A stretch of DNA of 64,000 nt from Varroa destructor (Eukaryota; Arthropoda; Arachnida; Mesostigmata; Varroidae). Below the pieces are notes generated by a model, which did not search any database, was not told where the DNA came from, and worked only from the letters and a program-made list of their open reading frames with translations. How positions within the stretch are numbered: position 1 is the stretch's first letter; each line of letters begins with the position of its first letter. A program made the translations under genes and the position numbers. The stretch covers positions 19,278,524 through 19,342,523 of the forward strand of contig NW_019211459.1 in assembly GCF_002443255.2 (NCBI RefSeq). The letters are read 5' to 3'. Shown piece by piece: positions 50,673 through 64,000 of this stretch.

Positions 50673-50850
50673 CATCGACGCACAAGGCTGTGCGTGCGTG
50701 GGTTCATGCGCCACCGTAGTTGACGGGTAGGACCAAGACGGGGGAGTGTAACCGCTCCTGGCATTAGTGCAATCGTGGCTACTGCTGATGTTATTACTGC
50801 ATCGGTTGCTGTGGGATAGACGCACGCGTGGACGAAGGGCGATGGACCCA

Positions 50851-50884
50851 CCGACCGACCGACCGACCGACCGACCGACCGACC
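50851..50884. repeat. (GACC)8 tetranucleotide repeat
   Basis: About eight units. On the minus strand it encodes a GRSV run in several overlapping frames, which shows those frames are repeat artefacts. Confidence 0.95.
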
Positions 50885-52885
50885 ATACAAGAACTGCCCG
50901 ACGTAAATGAATCAATAAACGGACCAATGGGCCGATAGAGCATGCACATATCTGGCACGTTCCTGCTGTGCAGATGTTCAGTCGAACACACCGATGCACG
51001 CCGGCGCAAAGAGAACCACGCGTTCGCAAGCAGAGTCCCCACACACTCTCACGCGGTTTCGTACAGCCGCTTTCATTTCGTGCTCCTCTCGGTGCATACA
51101 AACACATATCCTATTAGACGGCAGACCACATTCGATTAGCTGATTATGGTAATGATTACGCTCAATCAGCCAGCCACTGATCCACCATCGACGATAGACG
51201 GCGTCATGAGAAGACTTTGAAAATACATAGTAGTTACTACTTCGGTGTCGAAAAAAGATGAGACGGTCTCTGGCAAAGCGAAATGATACAGCGTCTATCG
51301 TCGCTTGTTGCTCATCTACTCCTCGCCGATATGACTCTTGCGCATGCACGAGGACAGTAGTAATGGCGGTGATGAAGTCGTGCTGATATGATGAAAAGCA
51401 AGCGTAGATTTGAAAGAACTCAAGCTCGTGTTCCATCGGCAGGCCAAATCTACTTCTACAATAGCGGGACTCAGAATTTTGATATCTAACTGCTAGTCAG
51501 TGCAAGCGGCAATGCTAATAATTATGGTAAGGTTAAATCTACTGAGCCGCGGCTCTAAACTGTAAAGCGGGTTTGTAGTTTGCACCGGCTTGTACGTGAA
51601 ACGCACGCCGAAAGGTAGAGTTGACACCTCGATTGCTTTGTTTGGGTTTTGAGGCTGTCCGTTTACACGCTTATAGAGTAATTGTGACTCGTGAATACTA
51701 TGACACTAATGCGTGAAGTTCTCCGTCTTATTTTATGAGCTGCATTCAACTGAAGTAACATCTCAATTGGCAGGAATTCTAGAAACAGACCACTGCCTTC
51801 GGTCGGATTTCTTTAAGCGGGTTAGATTGTTACGTTTGTCAGGATATGCGTTTTAGTGTTACTACACATATAGAACAGCGTACATAGAAATAATGGTACA
51901 CAGAATGAACGACAGCAGCCTTGAAGTGAAGGAAACAAATACCCTTTTATTTTCAACGTCGCCGTAGTAACGTAGTATAACGAGAGCAGATTAAGAATTG
52001 TAGAATAAGGAATAATAGAAAAAATACTTCCGCAACTGAGCAAACCGTTCGTGCTGCTCATAAGGCAAATGTTGCTCAACGTAGGTCACAATATAGGCAA
52101 GAAGATCTAATTGAAGTTGCCCCTTTTCAAGGACCAAGATCACTGTGAGATCGATGGGGCTGATTGCATCACTAGATGACGATAGAAGGTAATTTTTTCC
52201 AAATCTTCAGTGCCAGCCCGATTGCAGCTTGTCGCTCAATGTCAACACGCGTAAACTTATTTTTGATTTACTAGGGCAGTATCGTTTTAAATAACTGACT
52301 AATTGGCGCATCGATCATAAAGGGCGGAACGCCGCCAGCAGTGAGCGATTGGCAGAGTTGCCCTACTTTGCACTGGCCGGTCTCATCGGGGCAACGAATC
52401 AATTAACGAAGTTGTTTTTTCTTTTTACAAGCCAAACAAGCTACCAAATGACAGACCGAACCGAATATCAGCCATGTGTCGTAATTGCTAGTAATGATTG
52501 CCGTCATGGAAAAGCAGCGCCGCTAAACAGAAACGAGGGAAGCGGAAGGATCGTGATTGCTTCTGGTTCTAGCAGGCACAGTTTGTCAGCCAGAACGCTC
52601 GCGCGTCCATCCGAACGATCTCCCGTTCGGAACGCTCACGCAATAGCAAGTTAGCGACGATCATCGGCCATAGTTGACTTGCAACTCTATAGAATCTATG
52701 TATCCTGATGAGAGATATACGCGCGCATTGAAGACAACACGGTGGCTAAGGAGAAACAGCGCACGGATAGTAAAAGTTCATAGTAAATGTATAGCAATTG
52801 AATAATAACTAAATACTACTTGAAGTACATCTATGGCAGGATAAGTAAAACAGTAACGAATACAGAATGTTTCATAATGTCGATT

Positions 52886-52902
52886 TACATACATACATAC
52901 AT
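52886..52902. repeat. (ACAT)4 microsatellite
   Basis: Four ACAT units in upstream non-coding DNA. Confidence 0.9.
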
Positions 52903-53488
52903 GTCGTATGCTCTAAGAGAGATCTTAAAGAGCGTTTGAGGCCGGGCGTAAACAACTGATAGAACATTTTTTATTTCGATAGAACGCTGCCCAATTTGAG
53001 GAAATACAATCAATTGTCAATTTTTCATTATTAGTAAATGAAAAGCAGTGTAGAAGGGCGGGCAACAATTCACTGACCTACCTAATAGGTTATCTTTCGT
53101 ATGGTAGTGAGAAAAGAAGTGGCCAATCCAAGCGAATGATATGTTTTAATGATGCATCCTGCGTCCAACCCCTTACCCTGACTGTTCCAGTTTTGATAGA
53201 ATGTACTAAGTTTACCTTTTTTTTCACACGTAGAAAAAGCTCTCTTTCTATGTACATTCGCTCAAGCGCTTGATGGTAAACGAGATGTTGGGCAAAACAC
53301 TTATAGAAAATCGTTACCTATCTACTATGACCATTCACACTATACTTTTATTCCAAAGTAAATAGTCTGTTGAAAGATGACGCGCGACATATTGCCAAAA
53401 TGTCTGCTAGGAAGCCTCTGGACCAAGGAAGCCCTTTTCCGTAACATGACATTACTTAGTCAAACAGGAATTTAAAAATCCTTAAATG

Positions 53489-53506
53489 AAAAAAAAAAAA
53501 AAAAAA
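53489..53506. repeat. A18 homopolymer
   Basis: Eighteen A, with no identifiable retroposed body in front of it. Confidence 0.9.
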
Positions 53507-54043
53507 CGGGACCTACGTTATTAGGTAGAAATAAAGCGTAGAGCAAGGAATTTTTTTTTACTTTACATTTTAACGAAAATAGATTAATACTCCGCAGAAG
53601 GTTAAAGCTTAAACAACAATAGCAACAGTCAGGTTGTCAAGGTTCATGATAGCCGCACTAATAACGGCATGCCAATTCGTCATTGTTTCCATTCTTCACA
53701 CATACAGGCATATGCCCATATAGTCGTTCTTTCAATTCGAGGGAGCCAAGTTGCCCATCGCTAGCGACTATTTCACGTATCGACAGGCAGTGTACAACAA
53801 CTTTACACAAAATAAGGTTTTTCAGATACGTATATATTTATATTTCATCTGGATATTCATCTGTGTATAATTAATCGGTCACTCATGAGCGGAAGTTAAA
53901 TTCAACGCGGAACTATTTCTGTGGAACTCTGGGGACGGCCTCGGACAACAAGCAATCGATACGGCGTAGAGTCAGTGGCGTTATTTATATCGAGAACCAC
54001 AGATACAAATGGGCACATTTATTTTGGCCTTGAGCGTTTTTCA

Positions 54044-54067
54044 ATTATTATTATTATTATTATTATT
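54044..54067. repeat. (ATT)8 microsatellite
   Basis: ATT units producing an Ile run in a spurious plus-strand frame. Confidence 0.95.
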
Positions 54068-55335
54068 GCTAGTATTATACATGCGTGGAACCGAGTCATC
54101 CAACAACAACCTGCCGACGCGCAGAATAGTTCTTTTGAGCTAGATTCATCCAAAACGTTTGTTCTCCGTCATAAATTACCCGAGACAAAACTGAGATGAA
54201 ACTTCTCTAAACAGCAATTCTTTTATACTTTATGGTTGGATACTTTTTGTCACTTCTGGTATCTGAAGCGACAGCATTGTACAAAAGTACCAAATGCTCA
54301 GAACTATCCGAGCAGAACTGGAAATCTGCTATACGTTCAAATCTTTACGAATCAATCAGATAACTGGAAAAGTACGTGAAAAAAGCTGTGAGCGTGTGTT
54401 GAGTTGATTCGCCGTACGCTATAAGTCAACGTTTGAATGGCTATGGATTCGGAATAAATATGGCGACGGTGATCGACAGCGAAACACTTCACGTAACCCC
54501 AATTAACGTGACTGGCTCAACACCGTCATTTGTTAGTTGGTCGGTGGGCTCTAACAGACACACTGAAAGACAGTAAGAATACTTCTACAGGTATCATTTA
54601 GAGCCGGCATAAACGAGCATTTATACGACAAAACGGTTGAAAGGAAACTCTTCTCAGTAACTAATAATTGCTAGACAGTGCAATAGCCAACGTCCAAGGT
54701 CGGCACAAACCTTGAATTGTCGCATTTGTAAAGCTCCTCTGTCTGACTTCAATCTGAAATCAATAACTAGTTCCGAAAAACAAACACGTTCAAGACTATG
54801 ACTCACTGTCAGTAGTTTACAATTAGAAGGCTCGAGTTTACCTAACCTATAATAGCCGGCGGTCTTCTTGGCGTCTGGCCAGCATTTGCCAACAGATTGG
54901 AAAACGTCTGAGTCGGGCACGTTACCTTCAAGCTATAAATCGTTCATTTGTCATAATAGCAAATAGTGGTCATTTCGAATCTGTCTGGTTTCGACACATT
55001 CCCGATGTCGCAGTCATCCGTACATGTTACGATCGCTTCGTCAATTGACTCTGATTTATAGGAGAGGACCAGAAGTCTTAGTACATTTAGAGAGCGACAT
55101 TCTTCGACCGTTTAAACGGTTATTTCATATCATGGAAACTATATGCCTGACACGTCATGCGTTATGGAGGTAATGCAACATCATCTAGACGACCGGTAAG
55201 ACCTCAGCTATAACCAAGGCCGCCCCGAGTCGGTCAAATAGAACCTTTCTATGACGCTCATTGTAATTGTTTGGTACTGGAAATCCTGAAAATGCTTGTC
55301 TGGTGTATACATCGCTAGCTCTAGCCAGTCCTAGT

Positions 55336-55347
55336 GGGGGGGGGGGG
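55336..55347. repeat. G12 homopolymer
   Basis: Twelve consecutive G, rare in this AT-rich window. The length may be uncertain because long G runs are error-prone in sequencing. Confidence 0.9.
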
Positions 55348-58300
55348 TCCACCACTTACGTGTGTTTAGGTCTGTGGACAAAACACCTCTGCACTACCAC
55401 GTATATGGACTGAAATTAGATTGTTCGAGCTGCCAAAAGCAGACTGCGACCTTCGATTTTTTGACAATAAATACCGACCCACGGGCTGAAGAGCCCAGGT
55501 ACGTTTCCTTCGACATACAGCGTCGACTGAGTAACAACTATACGTTGACATCAGAATCACGCTGAGGTACTTACATTTCAACACGATTTGGCGAATCAAT
55601 CGTTGGCGTAGGTGGGAAATTTAGATGGGTAAGCGGGCACAAGCAGGGTTCTCGATTTGACTAAGTCTGCTAAGCAAGACAGCATTAAGTCAATGGTAAT
55701 TTGCTTAGGGCAATTACCGTGACGCTTCCGGTCCAGATAGCTCGAGTTAGTCTGAACAAGTCGTGATCGGCCACCGTGCGGACAAGCGTCTCTTCCAGTT
55801 AACGAATTCTACGACACAGAAAAACTCTCGATTGTACGCTATCGGCAATACCTGACATGTCAACACTGGCGTCGCCCTGTGATATAATAATGCTACTGCC
55901 ATCTCTAATCCGTTCCATCATGTTTCCTAGAAGTCTTTTGGCTTTCACTTCTGCTAATACGTACTGACGATATGCTCCTATGAACATGTTAACAATAGCT
56001 TCGTATGAATACCAGTTACGAAATCACATACATTAGTCAGTGACGGTGGCGAAATCGTGCCGATTTCCATCGTGTCCCATAGCGTGTGTTGCTATCCCTT
56101 CACTTTTACTCGTTGCTCTTTTTGTGCTAGAGGTTATATCTACTTGACGAAGCGTTTTTCACTACTCCTCAGCCCCTAGACGTTCGCGTTTGTTTTCAGT
56201 TAATCGTTGACGCGTCATAACTAGTGACATGATAAACAGCATTGAACCCAAAGCGCAACCAGTGCTGTAACCACAGGAACGAAGCTCGCTCGATGATCGT
56301 AAGCCTTTGATACCGCGGAAGCCCTCATGGTTCTCTACATCATGTATGCCAAAGATATGGTTAGTCATCGTAAGTATCACGAGAATTACACGGCTATGGA
56401 TAAGCGGCGTCGTGCGGTATCGATGGTTGTCGTTGTTATCTACGACGACCGGTGAGTATTCCCAACCAGTCCGAGCTAGCAGCGGCCCGTTAACATTATC
56501 CGCGCTGACCGTCGTTGTCATAGACGCTGAAGGCGATCGCGAGTGGTGGAGGCTCGAGTAACAGTCATACTACACCAGGAGGGACCCATAGTATCTGTAG
56601 AGTAATCTGTATGTTAGACCCATATCCAGCACTAGAGAACAACCAGCGACGACCAAATAAATCGACCGGGTTCTCGACCATCAGGCAGCTAGCTTCCATG
56701 AAAGGCGGCCAGCCGGCGCCCACACGCATAAACAAAGATCAACTCGCAACGGCGGTTAGTTTATCGGCGTCGCTGCCACCATTAGAGAACCGCGAGCGAC
56801 GGATTGCGAATAATCACACGCGAAGCCGAGTAAGAAAAAAGCAAACAAATGCAGAAACACAGAGGAAGAAATTGGCTGCGAGGGAGTAAAAAACAGGGCA
56901 CTGCTGAAGTAAGTTAAACAAAGATAGAGGCCGGATCCCAAAGAGAAAAAAACTACGGAAAGCAAGGCCGAATTGCGCGCGACCGAAGACTAAGTGCAGC
57001 TCAACAGTCGAGGATAATGGCGAACACTGCCAGGGATAAAAGGGATACAGGGTCCTAGGTTAAAAAGCAAATCGATTTTCCCACCGAGGAACCGGAACAA
57101 ACTGACTGCTATATGACGACGCACAGCTGATTTGTAGACAGAAGTAGGTTGTATCGAAGTAAACACTTGACGATATTAAATATTCTTTTCCGGCCAGGGT
57201 CTGCAAACCAAGAACCGAGATGTATTTAATCTTGCTAAGTGCAGTGATAAGCAAACGGATAAACCGAATGCTGATCTTGTTTGTTTCTTCAACGTTCTCG
57301 TACAATAAGTCTTAGCAAGTTCATCCTTCACATTCAGGTTCATATAGCCCGTCGTTGGCTTTATCTGCATATAACTATTGCTTATTCTACAATGACCACG
57401 TTCGTTCTTGATGCATATCAACTTGCCGATGTCTTCGTGCATGAATGTGTTCTGTCTGTGACGAGAGAAAAGATCGCTCGTTAGTCCTAATAATCGTCGC
57501 CACTAACTCTCTAGGATGCGGAAAGACAACTAGGTAAACATTCGAATAGAACGAAACCGAGGACGAAATGCAGCACAAGTCCCCGTAGTAGCATGAATTG
57601 TACGACCAGGCCAGCCGCTACAAAAGCGGTACCGCTTCCAGCGATGGATGGTCATGACGCTCTTTCCGGCGCCACGCACCCCATTTTAGACTTGATCTAT
57701 TCTACCACTGTTGTAGGTAGTGCTGCCGCTGCGCAGCAGCGCGCCGTTGTTCAGCGACTTAAGGCCAGAACCAAGTGGAAGGACTCAGGCTACCGGCTTA
57801 GGCCGTATTGGCGGCTTGTCTATTGAATAGGCGACGTCACATAGAACTTCGTGCGCGCGGGAGAGATTATGATTTTTGATATCTCATGCTAAATATCACT
57901 CTAACGAAGTGTAACACATAACTTCAAACAATATTGAAGTGTTTAGTTTAACGATAGTTCAATAAAAAAAAATCGTCGTTTTTGTTCGTGGTATGTTGTG
58001 TTTTTAAGTAATTCCTGACAACTTTTGAGGTTTTCGACTCGTTTCTTATGTGTCGTTTATCTGCTGAGTAAGGAAGTAAAGGGTGAGAGACTTTCACCCT
58101 GTCACGTCGAAAACACTGTTTGCGTGGGTGAACGGAGGTAGGCCAGGTAAAAGGAAGGAGATCAAGTTGGTCATCCAGCAACACGAGCTTTTGAAGGTCT
58201 GTCGACCCTGCCGAAATTGCATAGCCGCTTTGATGACTGGTAGGTCAGTGAAGACATCGGGGCATTAATTGCTTTTGCCTGAAGGCGACTGATATCTATC

Positions 58301-61300
58301 TCGAAAGCAGCGGAGTTCGAAAGCCCAGCTGCGCGCGCCCTTCGAAGTACCTAGGCAGGATTAAATTCAAAGCACGAGGCAGACTAGTTGAAACTCTACT
58401 TGTCATCCTTCGAATAGCTTGTTTGAGCAGACGGAAGCACACTATTGGCATACAATCATAGAAACTAAGCTTCCGGCATTTTCTCTTTCTTCAACAAATT
58501 TTTTTCTTTTTTGCCTACCTTGCCGAATCGCTAGTCGTACTCCGCAGTAGATAAAGCGTAGCACCTTCTCACGACTACTTCACTTCCACATTTCCCTTTG
58601 ACAACCAGTGAAGTCACATGCAGTCTCCCGATCACTTCCTTTCACTTTGCACTATGTGTTTGTTCGTCCACACTTTCTTCAGTGTTACTGCTGCTGTTCA
58701 GCAATCGCTGCACCGGTCAGCAGAAATTTCCTTGTCACGCTCGATTTCAGTTGTGCGCTTAGACACAAGACCAAAAACTGAGCTGTAAAAAGTAAAAACA
58801 TTCGACAACGAAAAACTTTCGCGGGCCCCACAGGAAGAGTGCAGCAGAAACAGAATAACTTAAAACACGATTCTAAGTAGAGCCGAACGAGAAACTGCGA
58901 TAAGAACTTGTGTGAAGCAGGCTTCTTAAACACACGCACTCACTTATAGAGAGATACAGAAACACTAGTTGAAAAAGACGCACTAGTTGAAATACGGTTA
59001 TTTCTTTTTCTGTGCGCTGGTGTTGCTGGTGCAGGCTGCTTTTGCTGCTACAATAATTTACCGTAATGGAAATAGCAATGATGGTTCGTAATGGCGGGCC
59101 CCCAAAAGTAGTCCCTTAAACGGCTCCTAGCGCGGATCGCAAGCAAAGTTTCATACACAACACCATCGCCAGCAGTAATAATAGTGGCTCTCACACATAC
59201 ACAGACAGAATCGAATGAGAAGTTCAAGCTGTTTATTACTGGTGCTGCTTCCCGTTTTCTTCTCCCACTCGACATAGCCAAATAAAGACTACGAACAAAC
59301 GAATGAACGTACTTTTCGAAGACCCGCCGCGACCGTGCGCAGTGATGGCGAAGGCGCTGGCCAGCGCCCTCTGGTAGCTAATGCAATGTTAACTAGTGTG
59401 CAGTGTGGAGAGGCGGAGCTAGAGTGTAGGGGGCATAGCATACCGGTCAGCAGCAAAGGGATCGTAGAAGCATTGCTAGAGAATGAGAGTTATTGAGGAA
59501 TGAAGTGCAAATCCGCGATGCGACGTCGACAGCTGGTATGACTTCAACTTCCCTGTTGCATTAATGTGGAGTGGTAATAGGTCGAAGCAATACCGAGAAT
59601 CTTCGGGGACCAGAAAAAAAGGCTGTCTTATGTTGCTTTTGCCAGTTTAGTTCAGACAACTATCTTGTATTGATCGGCAAAATCAGTAGCGGGTATTGGT
59701 GACCAGAAAGGTCGTGGCGAACGGAAACGCATGATACGAGATGAGGAATATATCTAGGTTGAAATTAAAGATGCATAGAATACCGTTGAAGGTGCTGAGT
59801 TTTTTTACTTAAGCCATTCCACTGAACGTGTTCGGAACTAAAACATTATGCAAAAGACAGGGTTTAGTGAATGCTATGGTCAAAAAATCAAATAAGCAAA
59901 TATGAAAGTTGTCCTGTTTCGTAAGCTCACAAGCCTTTTTCCCGATTGGCTTAACGTTGCATGCATCTATATTTTTATGGCCTCTTGTAATTTTTTCCAC
60001 TAATAATAATCAATGTAAAAAATATGATTTTTATTATAGAAAGGCTTGGATTCTGACGCCTGGACATCTACCTACTGGCCCTATCCAACGTAATACTGCT
60101 TCTAGCATTACATAGTTGGTAGAAGAACTAAATACGTTGAAAAAGCTTTTTGGCTTTTAATAGATAGAAAAATTCATAAAAATTGTCTAATGTATAGATA
60201 GTTCGCTAAATCATCGACCACGGTTATTTTAGCTATTAGAAAGGACAATTAATAATATTAATAATAATTAACATGTTCGTATGGCATTGTAGTATACCAC
60301 GCCTCTTCGAAGCTCTGACGTGATTGAAGGAACTTAAGGAAAAGTTATTATTTCATATTAAAATACATATTTTTTGACCTCTAAATAAATGTTCATTCGC
60401 CACCAAATATAATGTTATTTTGAAACGAGCAGGCTACATTGAAAATATCGGAATTTTGAGCAGTAAAAGGAAATTATATAATTATCTGCACACTAATAAG
60501 TTGGAGTTCACATACACACACAAACTCTGATATGCATGAGACATGTTTTTCCTCATTTTTGAAAGACAAATATATCTACAATAATAGATTGTGCTACAAA
60601 ATAAGACGTTTGTCTCGACTATGAACTAGTGTGATACGGACGATCTATTTTAAATGCGCTTCTCAATTGTTCTGTTGCTCACGATGAGGGTCTGTACAAA
60701 TAGATGAGCAATACAGTGAAGTACATACTTGTATGGCCTGTTTACGACCACATGTGGAATACAAAGACCAGCTTCTAATGACTTCATTTCAAAAATTGCG
60801 ACCTATGGCAAGCCTGTAATGTCGCGAGTACTATTTGAACACAGGAATACTATATACTCAAAGCGAACAATTCTATAGTTCCACAGACTTATACTTCTCA
60901 TAGCTGACAGGAGAGATAAATTGACAGCAAGTATATAGGCTATGAAAAAAAAAACGATGCGGTTCTTATGTCGATAGAAAATTACCGCAAAAGGATGATA
61001 AACTTAGTACAGCTCTCATGAATATAACCCAATGCCTCAATTACAACAAGTAGCTTTTTTGTTCACTTCAATCAGTCAGGTGAATAAAAGAAGGACTATG
61101 CAGAAATGAGAGAACCGTTAAAGGCTAAAGATAATTGTTCTTTTATTGGCGGCTACTTGGGAACCGTAATTTTCTGATAAACTTATCCTTTAATCGGTAC
61201 CTTTTCTTACTCAGGTATTCTTACAAGGTATTCTATCTATAATATTCTTTTCGCAAAATATTCTAGCATAAAACTACTTAGTGACAAAATCTTTTACAAA

Positions 61301-62627
61301 TATTGAAACGTATTTGCACTTCCTAAATGTGACTAAAGCTTAAAAAGCGGCCTCCGTAAATTATTTACAACACATATTGCCAGCAAGAGATCTTTGAACA
61401 ACCCTGCCAGCTATACTTAATTAGGGTATAGCTACAGGCGTAATTTCTACTATGTGAATATAGTAAGCATAACAGTTCCACGCATAGATCTTCATTGAAA
61501 TATGCAATAACACTACACGTGCGGTGTCCCTGAATGAGTCACGGTTCAACCACGTGGTAGTTATAGGTCGCCATATCCATAAAAATATCAAAAGTTAGTA
61601 TGCAAGAAGTAAACAGTTACCCACAATTAGCGGTTACTCACATTATTCGCATACCTTTAGCGCTGTAGCATATCTGTATGATAAGTAAGGTTTAAAAAAA
61701 ATTATATTTTTCTTGGCGACCTATACAACAATACAACACTATCTGTTACTATTGTATTACTGCATAGTAGCCATTTTTAGGCCTAAATTAAGCTCTTATT
61801 TACTCAATTACTTTTTGATCTTTCAATATTTAACATGTGATATCTGTTGTCTTTCTGTTTGTTCAAACCGCGGCGCGCCTCGTCCCAAATGAGAGACCGA
61901 GCACAATTTCGAATCTACGACGATTTTCCATGCTTTTTCCAATTATTTCTTTTTTTTTTTCAGTCACTACCGCCGGGTTTGCTCGTGTTCTCACATATTC
62001 ACATAAAGCTGGCGGAGAGAAGGGGTTAAAAAAAGTGATGGTGAAATGGACATCATCATCTTCGCCTCTGTGGTATACCCGTCACGGTGCCGAGTTGCAG
62101 ACAGAGATACAAAGTAGGCAAGGACAAACAGTTGCCTCTCCGCTTAATTTTATTTTACGTCATGCGCTAGGGCGCGCATGTCCTCTCGCCGGATATAAAA
62201 TGGACACAACGATGGTTGCGCGAACTACTTAAAAGAAAGTTTAAAAAAACACTAAACAAATGATCTTCTCTTCTGCCACCCACATACATGTTCGTACGCG
62301 CTCATGCCATTACGGTGGTAGCACTGGGTATCTTCGGTTCGAGATTGTTCAATAATATTATATGTGTCGTAACTAATGGTATTCGAGTTTAATAGATGTA
62401 CAGTCATTTCTTCTACAAGTCCGCTTAGAACCAAAGCCACGCTGACAATCATCATTCTTTTTACGAGATGCTGATGACAGCGCATTTCTGCCCGCGGTTA
62501 ATATCGTAAGGCTTACAATTTTGCTGTCATCGTTCGCAATGGTCTTCGTGTATTTTCGCAACAACTAACCGGCCGCCAGTTGAAACTACGTTAGCAGAAG
62601 TGTCGGTTACAGCGGCGGCTACTACGG

Positions 62628-62652
62628 CTATATATATATATACATATATATA
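62628..62652. repeat. TA microsatellite
   Basis: A TA run with one CA interruption. Confidence 0.9.
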
Positions 62653-64000
62653 AACGTTTTTACTACTATATACAGCATAATAAGGAAGAACGCTGGTGGG
62701 TAGAAAGTCTTGCAAAAACAACAGTGGTTAGCTTATGGCAGCTGAAGATTCGCGAATGGGCGGTATCAGTTTTAGCGCGGTTCACCGCCATGGACTTAAT
62801 ATTACATATAGAGACACGTTACCCCGCCATTCTTGTCTCAATATTTTGTCTACTACAACTTCATTCTTCGTGTTCTTCGTCGGATGAATGAACGTGGAAG
62901 CACTCTACAACACAACGATAACGAGAATTATTGTTGCTATAATTTAGTCGAAGAAATTTTGTAACAATGGCAGCAGAGTATTCGTGCACGTAGTTGTAGT
63001 TCTTGTCGCAGCAAGAGTGATAACATTATGAGGTCACATTTCCTTGCCAATGTATGCTGTATCGACGGGCGACACGGCCGAAAACGCAGCGACGATGACT
63101 TCGTCGGCATTTTTTAAGTGGTCATGGTGGGTGAGTTGAGTCTGGAACGGCCACGAACAAAACGGACGAGAGGAGAACAGTCCCAAAGAAAAGACTCACA
63201 GAAACCGAAGAAATAAAAGGGGCAAATTATACCAGCTCAGGAGATACGATTATTCAGTGCATGGGCTCTGCCCTAATCACAAGTTCATCAGAAGAGAGGA
63301 GGATGTCAAGAGTAGCACGTGGCCGTGGGAACGGCGCTGGTTCAGCCCGGCCGGCGATGGCCAGAGCGTTAGCCGGTGTCAGCTACGCTGCTAAAGATGT
63401 CGAAGATATGGAAGTAGTGCGAATAATATGAGATTATAATCCGCGCGCCGGTAGAACTGCTCAACCGGTAGTCTGTTCTGATCTGGAAATATATTGATGC
63501 CCAGTAAAATTGGCTCGGAGCTTTGGTTTTATTTGACTATTTCAGCGCAAACAGAGAAAAACAAACCAAAATCGAAAAAAGCGGGAACAGAAGGAAGAAC
63601 TGAGATCGGGCCTGACCCGCGCTGCCGTCGCTATTGCCGTTGTCAAAGAAGCAGCTGGCCAAGAAGCTGCAGTATAGAAATAGTAAGGAGACAAGAAATG
63701 GACGATTTGCCATTGCTGCCAACAGATGCAAAATCTGAAATGGCCTAGTGTCATATATGTAATTTACTTTTAAAACATAGAAACATATTCAATGAGAAAA
63801 GAGCAACCTTAATATGTTTTCTTGACAGATCAGCTCCAACATATTATATCTAGCTATATAATAATAATAATAAAGTAATATCATATATAAGCACAAATAT
63901 GTGTGCCTATATATCATATTATTTTAAGATAGCGCTTTGAGTTAAATATGTATTACGCATGGGTTATGGTTGCCAACCTCGTTGGGTTTTAGTATTTGTG

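Larger units (their letters stand above)
44384..64000. other. Talin upstream region, no coding sequence recognised
   Basis: About 19.6 kb with no identifiable protein, tRNA or rRNA. Because the start-codon exon has a strong acceptor, at least part of this should be the first talin intron, with a non-coding exon and promoter inside it or beyond the window. Open frames such as 50493-51107 minus arise from simple repeats. 61837-62232 plus begins with GTG and resembles no family I know. GC content and trinucleotide repeats rise around 49.9-51.1 kb. Confidence 0.6.

Noticed and set aside
50493..51107. 204-residue minus-strand open frame with repeated GRSVGRSVG motif
   Set aside because: The motif is generated by a (GACC)n microsatellite. 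Several overlapping frames show it, and the rest has no recognisable domain.
61837..62232. 131-residue plus-strand open frame
   Set aside because: It begins with GTG rather than ATG, has no recognisable domain, and has no flanking splice or promoter signal that I could support.

Overview
The window is eukaryotic genomic DNA. It holds one gene I can identify with confidence: a complete, intron-rich talin gene (the Drosophila orthologue is rhea) on the minus strand. Coding sequence runs from the ATG at 44376 down to a TAG at 12453-12455. I could place 22 coding exons by hand. Every junction is GT-AG, reading phase carries across all 21 introns, and the summed length of 7,764 nt gives 2,587 residues plus a stop. 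Vertebrate talins are about 2,540 residues. Protein similarity, compact GT-AG introns in the rod and TA-rich microsatellites suggest an arthropod. A mite or other chelicerate is my guess, but the sequence alone does not prove it.

Layout on the minus strand. From 44376 to 25203, eight exons separated by long introns (up to 7.7 kb) encode the FERM head (F0-F3) and the linker. From 24933 to 12453, fourteen exons with mostly short introns encode the helical-bundle rod (R1-R12), the C-terminal actin-binding THATCH/ILWEQ domain (R13) and the dimerisation helix. One exon of 1,907 nt (20980-22886) carries R4 to R8. A strong polypyrimidine tract and AG lie just upstream of the start codon. This implies that the true first exon is non-coding and lies somewhere in 44.4-64 kb or beyond, and I could not place it.

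The flanks (1-12452 and 44384-64000) and the long introns show no recognisable protein, rRNA or tRNA. They contain microsatellites, homopolymers, small inverted repeats and one diverged repeat pair. The most striking non-coding element is a perfect 90-bp palindrome at 12314-12403, about 50 bp beyond the talin stop codon.

I found no novel multi-gene system, CRISPR array, operon or transposase. The points most worth checking are the palindrome, the ambiguous C-terminal end (the last sense codons overlap a consensus splice donor), the divergent start of the rod, and the missing 5' exon and promoter.
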